From Tritrichomonas foetus (Eukaryota; Parabasalia; Tritrichomonadida; Tritrichomonadidae), in assembly GCA_001839685.1 (NCBI GenBank), contig MLAK01000636.1, positions 23,287 to 87,286 of the forward strand: a stretch of 64,000 nucleotides of DNA, given 5' to 3'. Numbering within the stretch: position 1 is the stretch's first letter; each line of letters opens with the position of its first letter. The notes under the pieces are model-generated. The model was given only the letters and a program-made list of their open reading frames with translations, was not told where the DNA came from and did no database searches. Shown here in pieces: positions 57,435-64,000 of this stretch. The position numbers and the translations under genes were made by a program.

Positions 57435-60400
57435 ATGTCGGTCATTCATCCGCAGTCTCTCGCGGCACAGCTTAGTAGCACGCAGACAACCCGGATGACG
57501 ACGGTTGTCGGGAAAGAGGAAGAAGTTTTGGTTGCTGAGTGGTGCGAATCATTTCTTTTTCCATTTCTGGCAGAAGTCGCCGCCAAAACCAGTCCGCATG
57601 TCATTGTCACTTTTTTCCAATTAATTATTACGCTGTTTCAGATTTTTTCATCGTATTTATATTTGTCATCGGATATTTTGTGGGGGACGGATCGTCCCAA
57701 ATGGATTAAATCATTTTCATATTTAACAAACTTGGGTGTTATTAATGACCCAGATTTTAAAACGGTATATCCACAATATATCGTTTTTTATGCCTATTTT
57801 ATTTTGGAAGCCTTACTTTTCATGATGATTTATTTATGGTATCAATCAACTCGATCTTTTTTTCATTGGCAGTTAGAATTAATTCGATTTTTTTTATCAG
57901 CGAACCTAGTTTTTGTTCCAATTGGCGCATCTTTAACTGGATACGCTGTTGTTGAAACTGCTAATAAATTAACAATTAGTGCGATTTTTGTTTTAGCACC
58001 AACATTAATCCTAACTGTGATATTATCAGTTATTTTGTATTATGGAAATTGGCTTCTCAGCTACAATCCATATTTACCAAGGTCAATAACAGCTTCTTGG
58101 TCAAGTGTTTCACAAAATGCTTTATATATGCATCTAACTCTGACTGCTTTTTTGGGACCAGTTTTGAATATTTTTCCAACTTGGCTTTTTATTTTCACTT
58201 TAGTGAGTGGAGTTATTTTCTGTATATATGAAATGTATCATTGTTCATTTTTACCTTTTGTTAAAAAAGTAATGAATGTGATTTTCTTTGGACTCATTAT
58301 TGAATCATTCATTGCAACATTAATGTCATTTGTCAAATATTTTTACAATATTTCAGTTATTGTTATTACTATTGATGTTGTTATTGTAATTATTTTATCG
58401 ATGATTATTTTTAATTTTGGTTATATTTCTCAGCAAGAGTCCAAAATCACTGAATTATTATCGCCAGGTCAGGAAAGAATGTCACCTGATGAAATAAATC
58501 AATATTTTGATAAAGTCACGTTTTCTTCTTATCGATCAGCTCAAATGTTTCTTCATGTTGGTGTTTCAAAATTATGCCCTTCATTAACAAATTTTTCATT
58601 TATGAGATATATGGTTGATAACTATATGCAGACGGATATTTTATTTTCAATTTTACAAATTACAGCTTTCTTTCCATGTGAACAACAATTTTTATCATAT
58701 TTATTAACAGTTGTAAGACAAATCCCAACAATTCATTTTGGACAAAATTTTATGATTTACCAGATTCAAAAAATTCGAATTATTCGTCAATCTTCAGTTT
58801 CTCTTGAAGTTAGCTCAGCTTTAGAAATACTTAAGAAAATGTCATTAGATACAATATCCCAAGTACGTGGATTCTGGACTGAAATTCTTCATTCAAAAAG
58901 TGATATTTCTATTTCTTCACTTTATTATTTAGGAAATATTACTGTAAGAACAAATGCTGCATTTATGGACGCTATTGACAGATTTCCCAATTCACAAGGG
59001 TTAAATGATGCTTACTGCACATTTTTAATTGAAGCAAAAGGTGACTTCTCAAAAGCTGTTCATATTTCACATCGTCTGTCAATGATTGAACAAGGTAAGC
59101 AATTTGTGACTGATTTGGCATTTCTTAATTTCATTAATGTATTTCCTGAATATTTGAAGCAAAAAGTATTAACTGTTCATGGTAATCGAGCAATGACTGA
59201 TATGAGTTCAATGGAATCTTCATCAACTGATAGATCATTTGATTGGTCAAGTGATAGTATTGATATGGATTTATTAAACAAAAAATGTGAAGATATCATT
59301 GTTGGAATGATTGATCATGGTAAACTTCGACTTTCTTTACAGCATGCTATGAGGTTCTTTACACCAACACCTTTAAAAATAATGATGGTTTTAGTTGTTC
59401 TTCAATTTGTTTCATATTTTATCATTGCAATTGTAATTTTAACCATAGTTCCTTCAATTTCTGAGAAACCGCTTGTAATGATGAGAAGTTTCACACATAC
59501 TAATAATTATATGACGTCATATTTATATATGGCTGATATTTGTTGTGGTTTCCAAGTTCAAGAAGTATCTGATATGCTTCTTCGTGGTGATTGTCTTGAT
59601 CATATCTCAAAAACATTAAATATTTCGTTAAAGAAACTTAAAAGCTCACCTTCAATTTTCAATGAACCTGCAATTTCTCTTCACCAGTCAATTATTGACT
59701 TCCAAGATGAATTTACAGCAGAGAATCAATTAGCAATTCAAAATATGGACCTTCATACAGATTTAATGGCATTTTTAACGAACGATTCAATGGATACAAT
59801 GATACAATTGGATCCTTTATCATCAATAAAGACAGCATTAATCGAAATGCCACTCAAATCAAGAATCATTTCACAAGCATCACTTCTTGATTATATTTCT
59901 TCATATTTAGAAATGAATAACTATGATTCACAATATATTTTATCAATGGGTTCAATTATGCGTGATATTTACACATCTGGTCCATTAATTAACCAAGTAT
60001 TCGATTTACTTAGTCCACCATCCCTTGAAGTTTGTGATCAAAACGAAAAAAGTCTTCGTGAATTAACTATCATTGCAATGTCTGTTTTAGGCTCTTTCTT
60101 TGCAATCACAGAAATGGTTACTTATTTCTTCATTGTTAAAATGAATAAAAAGTTGTCAAATATTCTTCGGAGTGTGAAACCTGAAGTTGTTCGTGATAGT
60201 GGAAAGCCAATTAGTAAGAAAGGAAATAAGAAGGATTTATCAACAGGTTCACGTCATTCACCTCATGATTTTTCATTCATTATGGCCACTTTACCAATTA
60301 TTTTCCTTTTATCATTAATCATTGTGACTGCTTTGATATGCTTGGCCTGTATTAATTATGCAGAATCAATTAATTTCATTAAACAGCTTTTCGTATGCTC

Positions 60401-62168
60401 ATATCATGCTTCACTTCGTGCAGCCAACATTCAATCAATCTTTTTGAATATTGCCTTAAATAAAACTGGTTTGGCTGGTGATACATTTGAAGTTGATGAA
60501 CAAACAATCGAGCTGTATCTTGAGCAGATTCTAAATACAACATCAACGTTGAATTTGGAGCTTATAGGACAAAATGAATTCTTTGATCAATATTATTTCA
60601 GTGACCATAGTAATTTAACAAAAGATCCTGATTTTACTGATTTTATTGATAGTGTATCTATGTCAAATCGATTGAATTTGGCATACATGTACTTACAAAT
60701 TGTTTTCATTCTTCATAAAATTAGAATTGAAGACAAAGTGACGAGTGATACAGAATTCCTCTTTGGAAATGAGTTTATAAACTTTTTGTTTATTTTAGAT
60801 ATGTATGTTGCTGATTTACTTAAGGAATTACAACAAATGTTGTTTGATTTCACCGAGAAAAGATTTCATACAATGTATGATTTTGTACTTTTGATGTCTA
60901 TTTTAACACTTGTTGCATTATTTTTTATTTTGTTAATTGAAGGTTTTATTTTAAGGCGATTATTGATGTCATATGATGCCTTTAAACAGCTTATTTTGCT
61001 TATTGATCCTGTTTCAACAATGAAAAACAAAACTCTTCTTGAATTAATCACTGGAATTAGTGTTGATGATTCGATGACAGTACTGAAGCCATCTGAACTT
61101 ATTTTAACATCTATGGAATCCTGTATTGTAACAATAGATAAAAATTTAATCATCCAGAATGTAAATGATTCTGTCCAAATATTAACTGGATTCACACCTG
61201 ATCAAGTTTTAGGACAAGGAGTTACATTCTTGGTGCCTGTTCCAATGGACGATCAAAACAAGATTGACATGTCTGCTGAAAATTCATTTTATCCAGTCAT
61301 TCATGATATTTTGGCCGGAATTGGAGATCCTTCAATCACTGTTGATGTTGAAATAATGACTGAAAACACATCATTAATGAAGACACAAATGACTATTATT
61401 CCACAATATATAAAGAATGAAGTAGAATCAATTGCTTTAATTTTCACTGGTGTTCAACAAAAACTGATTCAAGTTCAAAAACTGAAAATTCTACAACAAA
61501 GAGTTGACACTCTTCTTCAATCTTATATTCCTAAAGTTTTGTTTAATGATCCTAATTTCGGTGATAAATCAACAATTTATCGTGCTGAGCAAGCAACAAT
61601 TGTTTATATTGAAATTTGCGGCCTAAGTGATTTTGTCTTCACTATGTCGCCTAAACAGCTTATTAGCGCAACAGAAACAGTTTATACAGCAATTAATAAC
61701 ATTGCACTGAAGTATGATACCGTTGAGCCGATAAAAGAAAATGATGATCAATACATTGCAGTTCTTGGTTTATTTGATAGAAGTATCACTGTTGAAAAAC
61801 AAGTAAATGATGCTATTTGTTTTGCTGATGAAGTTCTTTCTGAACTTGAAAACATTAATGAACAGCTTGATGCTGATATTCCATTAGGAATTGGTGTTCA
61901 TACTGGTGGTCCAGTTGTTGGATACATAGAAGATCCCGTTAAATTAAGAATTGAAGTTCTAAGTGAAACTTTAAGAGCCTCCATAAAGATGCAGGAGCTT
62001 GGTGAACGAAATGTAATCCAACTTACTGAATCCGTGGCTCAACTCATGGTGAATCCTAAATTTGATAAAATACCCGTTCATAAAGTGAAAACAAATGATA
62101 GGGAAGAACAGGTTTATTACTTGCGTGAAATTAGCTGTGTTGACCAACAGAAAACACCATCTGAATGA
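57435..62168 (+). CDS. Multi-pass membrane protein with PAS and class III cyclase-type domains
   Basis: The protein has 1577 residues. The N-terminal third carries about 7-8 membrane segments (about 45-330, e.g. TISAIFVLAPTLILTVILSV). A helical cytosolic stretch follows (about 340-640). Then come a membrane segment (about 650), an external loop and three more segments (about 880, 950 and 1150). A PAS domain (about 1220-1340, SCIVTIDKNLIIQNVNDSVQ) and a C-terminal nucleotide-cyclase homology domain (about 1385-1560) end it. This is the receptor-cyclase plan expanded in trichomonads. In the cyclase domain the first metal Asp is Glu1393 (VYIEICGL), the second is kept (Asp1438), and the Asn/Arg transition-state pair appears as Arg1514 and Lys1518. 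Cyclic-nucleotide synthesis may therefore be weak or lost. It may act as a dimer partner. It probably sits in the plasma membrane. Confidence 0.85.
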   Translation: MSVIHPQSLAAQLSSTQTTRMTTVVGKEEEVLVAEWCESFLFPFLAEVAAKTSPHVIVTFFQLIITLFQIFSSYLYLSSDILWGTDRPKWIKSFSYLTNLGVINDPDFKTVYPQYIVFYAYFILEALLFMMIYLWYQSTRSFFHWQLELIRFFLSANLVFVPIGASLTGYAVVETANKLTISAIFVLAPTLILTVILSVILYYGNWLLSYNPYLPRSITASWSSVSQNALYMHLTLTAFLGPVLNIFPTWLFIFTLVSGVIFCIYEMYHCSFLPFVKKVMNVIFFGLIIESFIATLMSFVKYFYNISVIVITIDVVIVIILSMIIFNFGYISQQESKITELLSPGQERMSPDEINQYFDKVTFSSYRSAQMFLHVGVSKLCPSLTNFSFMRYMVDNYMQTDILFSILQITAFFPCEQQFLSYLLTVVRQIPTIHFGQNFMIYQIQKIRIIRQSSVSLEVSSALEILKKMSLDTISQVRGFWTEILHSKSDISISSLYYLGNITVRTNAAFMDAIDRFPNSQGLNDAYCTFLIEAKGDFSKAVHISHRLSMIEQGKQFVTDLAFLNFINVFPEYLKQKVLTVHGNRAMTDMSSMESSSTDRSFDWSSDSIDMDLLNKKCEDIIVGMIDHGKLRLSLQHAMRFFTPTPLKIMMVLVVLQFVSYFIIAIVILTIVPSISEKPLVMMRSFTHTNNYMTSYLYMADICCGFQVQEVSDMLLRGDCLDHISKTLNISLKKLKSSPSIFNEPAISLHQSIIDFQDEFTAENQLAIQNMDLHTDLMAFLTNDSMDTMIQLDPLSSIKTALIEMPLKSRIISQASLLDYISSYLEMNNYDSQYILSMGSIMRDIYTSGPLINQVFDLLSPPSLEVCDQNEKSLRELTIIAMSVLGSFFAITEMVTYFFIVKMNKKLSNILRSVKPEVVRDSGKPISKKGNKKDLSTGSRHSPHDFSFIMATLPIIFLLSLIIVTALICLACINYAESINFIKQLFVCSYHASLRAANIQSIFLNIALNKTGLAGDTFEVDEQTIELYLEQILNTTSTLNLELIGQNEFFDQYYFSDHSNLTKDPDFTDFIDSVSMSNRLNLAYMYLQIVFILHKIRIEDKVTSDTEFLFGNEFINFLFILDMYVADLLKELQQMLFDFTEKRFHTMYDFVLLMSILTLVALFFILLIEGFILRRLLMSYDAFKQLILLIDPVSTMKNKTLLELITGISVDDSMTVLKPSELILTSMESCIVTIDKNLIIQNVNDSVQILTGFTPDQVLGQGVTFLVPVPMDDQNKIDMSAENSFYPVIHDILAGIGDPSITVDVEIMTENTSLMKTQMTIIPQYIKNEVESIALIFTGVQQKLIQVQKLKILQQRVDTLLQSYIPKVLFNDPNFGDKSTIYRAEQATIVYIEICGLSDFVFTMSPKQLISATETVYTAINNIALKYDTVEPIKENDDQYIAVLGLFDRSITVEKQVNDAICFADEVLSELENINEQLDADIPLGIGVHTGGPVVGYIEDPVKLRIEVLSETLRASIKMQELGERNVIQLTESVAQLMVNPKFDKIPVHKVKTNDREEQVYYLREISCVDQQKTPSE

Positions 62169-62694
62169 TATTGTTTATATAAAATTATTTGATATTATAA
62201 TTTATTTTCATTTCTCTTTTTATCCTGTTCTAAATCCATAATCCTCTGACATAATATTGTGAAAAATGTTGTTTTACTGTTGGAATATAATTCAACAAAC
62301 TTATATAAATGGTGATAAAAACTATACTTTCTCAAAATGTTGTGCTGGAAAGGTAAAGAAATGAATAAGATGGATTCCAAAACTCACGTTTTTATATTAT
62401 AAATTCCTTAAAGGACACTTTAACAGTTAAAGGTGAATTAAAATCAAAAAGATATATCTAGTGTGTTTTAATTACTTTTTAATGATTAAATATGTCTAGA
62501 TCTAGTTTTAATAATTAACTTTTCATTTACTTCTTTATTTTTAATATTATATTAGAAACCCTATAAGGTGTAATACATCGCTTTAATGGATTTGAACTCA
62601 TGAAATGTTGATTACATTCTTATATTCTTCAAAACATAATAAAAAACAAATAATTGATTATGATCAAGTTAAATAAAAACTATATACACCTTTA
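62169..62694. other. Intergenic, no gene seen
   Basis: 3' flank of the cyclase gene, AT-rich. Confidence 0.5.
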
Positions 62695-62871
62695 ATGAGC
62701 TCAATTTATTTATTTGATAGAAAGCTTAATGGTTTTACAATAGCATTTATCTCAACTCATAGCCAGCCACGATCGATTTTAGGCCACCAATTTTATACCA
62801 ATGAACTAATCAAAATTCATGAAACTTATGCAGTTAACCAATGCATAGAAGAAGATCATATTCATAAATAA
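62695..62871 (+). CDS. Possible 58-residue small protein
   Basis: An ATG-to-TAA ORF with natural-looking composition (MSSIYLFDRKLNGFTIAFIS, then GHQFYTNELIKIHETYAV). All 58 codons are plausible, and the patch TCATAGCCAGCCACGATCG is GC-richer than the flanks. The stop lies inside the first unit of the 42-44 bp tandem array. There is no recognised family. It is convergent with the EF-hand-like gene. A chance ORF or gene fragment is possible. Confidence 0.35.
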   Translation: MSSIYLFDRKLNGFTIAFISTHSQPRSILGHQFYTNELIKIHETYAVNQCIEEDHIHK

Positions 62872-62986
62872 ATATAAAAATAAAATGTATATAAATATTC
62901 CATATTCATAAATAAATATAAAAAAAGTGTATATAAATATTCCATATTCATAAATAAATATAAAAAAATGTATATAAAAATCAAAT
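62857..62986. repeat. Tandem repeat, three copies of 42-44 bp
   Basis: Copies start at 62857, 62901 and 62943. Each begins CATATTCATAAATAAATATA and has a GTATATAAATATTC-like end. The array touches the 3' end of the EF-hand-like gene (stop at 62987-62989), so it is its 3' flank. Each unit contains AATAAATA and TAAATA strings that could act as polyadenylation signals. Confidence 0.85.
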
Positions 62987-63577
62987 TTATCTTCCGACCT
63001 TGCTTTTCTTGATTTCCTCAGTGTAGTGGGTCTCCTGACACATGAATTGAAGGTATACATTAATATCAAACTCGTCGTCATTTCTTCCGAGAGCCTCTCG
63101 GATGAAATCGTTGACGAGATCGTCTCCAATGTCGTCGCCGAGTTCCTTCAGCATCATCCGAAAGTCCTCGGCATGGTGAACTGTTCCCTCGTGCTTTGGG
63201 TCGAGGACTTTCGATTCACTCTGGAGCATCAAAATGAAATCGTCTTTCCCGATGAATTCTGTAAGCGCAGGTAGAGCTCGATCTTGCGGTAATGAAATTT
63301 TATTTTCTGGGTTGTATTTCTTTTGAAATGCCTGCAATTCCTCGCCTTCCAAATTTTTACCGAAAACTTGGTAGAATGCAAGAATGTCTGACCAGAATAA
63401 ATCTCTGTTGTCTTCTTTGGTTCGTGGAATGGCCTGGAGAGCCTTCTGCATTGGAGTTCGAGTATCGATTTCGGCAAGTCTGGCGTATGGATTTACTGGC
63501 TCGGCTGGTTCGGCTGGCTCTTCTGGAGTTTCTTCTTGCTCTTCTGTTGGGGCCTCGGCTGGTTCTTCGTCTGCCAT
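62987..63577 (-). CDS. EF-hand-like (calmodulin/light-chain-fold) protein with an acidic Pro/Glu leader
   Basis: The protein has 196 residues. About 2-28 is a Glu/Pro/Ala-rich leader (EEQEETPEEPAEPAEP), like leaders of some light-chain proteins. About 50-190 reads as a four-helix-pair calmodulin-type fold (WSDILAFYQVFGKNLEGEEL, then HHAEDFRMMLKELGDDIGDD and FIREALGRNDDEFDINVYLQ). The loops lack the full Asp-x-Asp-x-Asn set, so calcium binding is doubtful. An essential-light-chain match is tempting, but trichomonads are thought to lack myosin, so another flagellar or cytoskeletal partner is more likely. Codon use is clearly GC-richer than its neighbours, suggesting high expression. The octamer AAAAAGTT lies 16 bases before the ATG. 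Confidence 0.75.
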   Translation of the reverse strand: MADEEPAEAPTEEQEETPEEPAEPAEPVNPYARLAEIDTRTPMQKALQAIPRTKEDNRDLFWSDILAFYQVFGKNLEGEELQAFQKKYNPENKISLPQDRALPALTEFIGKDDFILMLQSESKVLDPKHEGTVHHAEDFRMMLKELGDDIGDDLVNDFIREALGRNDDEFDINVYLQFMCQETHYTEEIKKSKVGR

Positions 63578-63592
63578 TTTCGATTTCGAAAA

Positions 63593-63600
63593 AAAAAGTT
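63593..63600 (-). promoter_or_regulatory. Recurrent octamer upstream of the EF-hand-like gene
   Basis: It reads AACTTTTT in the gene's direction, 15 bases before its ATG. Confidence 0.35.
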
Positions 63601-63866
63601 AAAATCGATTTTTTTAAAAACGTATAAAATTAATATAGAAAAAGTGGAAATGTCCAAAATCTTTTTTGATTTTGGGTGATCTTTTATTAATGATTGAACA
63701 GATTACAGAAAATGTATTTTATATATAAAATGGTTTTGTTATAGATAAATCATTTTTAATATTTTAAAATATAATTTGTTTTCTATGAAAATTGATTTTT
63801 TTACGAGATATTCCAATTAATATTCATCAGTATGGATGACCAAATAGAAAAGTAATTCTCAACATC

Positions 63867-63930
63867 AACTTTTTCCGTGTTTATATGGTCTGTACATTAT
63901 ATTTAAGACCATATAAATACAGAAAAAGTT
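63867..63930. repeat. Inverted repeat, 25-bp arms and 14-base loop
   Basis: The left arm (63867-63891) starts AACTTTTTCCGTG and ends TATATGGTCT. The right arm (63906-63930) is its inverse with two mismatches, one of which would be a G-U pair in RNA. TAATTC (63853) and GAATTA (63938) extend the symmetry. The arm ends are copies of the recurrent octamer. Confidence 0.85.
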
Positions 63931-63963
63931 TGTAGGTGAATTATACAAATAGTAGAGTATACA

Positions 63964-64000
63964 GTTGTGATAAATTGCGCTTCGCTCAATTTATCCCAAC
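63964..64000. repeat. Inverted repeat at the window edge
   Basis: GTTGTGATAAATTG (63964-63977) and CAATTTATCCCAAC (63987-64000) pair with one mismatch around a CGCTTCGCT loop. It may continue beyond the window. Confidence 0.7.

Larger units (their letters stand above)
63578..64000. other. Intergenic with two hairpins
   Basis: Upstream flank of the EF-hand-like gene. It holds a 25-bp-arm hairpin (63867-63930) and a second hairpin at the window edge (63964-64000). There is no gene. Confidence 0.6.

Noticed and set aside
62806..63129. 107-codon minus-strand ORF with Phe-Ile-Tyr repeats
   Set aside because: Generated by the tandem array and the antisense frame of the EF-hand-like gene.
1..64000. 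tRNA, rRNA, CRISPR array or trichomonad introns
   Set aside because: I scanned for T-loop-like GTTCRA contexts, direct-repeat arrays and the conserved 3' splice motif ACTAACACACAG and saw none; a tRNA scan by software would settle the first.

Overview
The window looks like a parabasalid nuclear genome, most like Tritrichomonas (T. foetus or a close relative). The DNA is very AT-rich. Very long genes run uninterrupted from ATG to stop, and I found no trichomonad-type intron (no GTAYGT...ACTAACACACAG pair). The gene set fits too: CAMK-like kinases, a many-pass membrane cyclase with a PAS domain, a giant ubiquitin protease, Sel1/ankyrin fusions, a flagellar katanin-interacting-like protein and a TOR kinase. 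The species call is an inference from style, not from a marker gene.

Layout. 1-2188 is the 3' part of a large gene with a frameshift in a run of A. Then come a non-RD CAMK-like kinase (3526-4704), an RBBP9-like serine hydrolase (5076-5741) and a 2564-residue C19 deubiquitinase (6548-14242). 15.3-16.4 kb holds two small unknown genes head to head, the second frameshifted. A second CAMK-like kinase (17260-18675) is followed in frame by 78 more sense codons beyond its TAA. Next are a 215-residue unknown (19868-20515) and a HEATR5-like giant on the minus strand (20911-25827). A KATNIP/DUF4457-like gene (27952-29214), TOR (29806-36699, minus) and a CARMIL-like leucine-rich-repeat protein with a 1000-residue acidic repeat tail (37210-42345) follow, the last two head to head. 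The right part has an HMG-box protein (45160-45747), a pseudokinase-Sel1-ankyrin fusion (46875-50963, minus), a third CAMK-like kinase (52854-53963), a small unknown (54531-54770, minus), a HAD phosphatase (55640-56323), a PAS/cyclase membrane protein (57435-62168) and an EF-hand-like protein (62987-63577, minus).

The most interesting non-genic content is a pair of DNA-transposon-like elements, 26061-26941 and 43118-44213. Each has perfect terminal inverted repeats (15 and 14 bp) and a perfect 8-bp target-site duplication. Their termini are related to each other (10 of 15 positions). All three ambiguous bases (n) in the window lie inside these two elements, as expected if multicopy elements were collapsed in assembly. 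A second, much smaller inverted-repeat family (about 130-155 bp, ends AGAGTTWC) occurs at 27451-27578 and 55272-55425. Decayed coding fragments lie at 51943-52251 and 56624-56974 and inside both large elements. A recurrent octamer, AAAAAGTT/AACTTTTT, lies 10-75 bp upstream of at least seven genes and may be a promoter element.

Functionally the window is a mixed housekeeping and signalling segment (TOR, ubiquitin removal, membrane traffic, actin/flagellum, cyclic-nucleotide-type receptors, kinases), with no operon logic. Several signalling proteins carry substitutions in catalytic motifs (kinases, pseudokinase, cyclase) that are worth checking.
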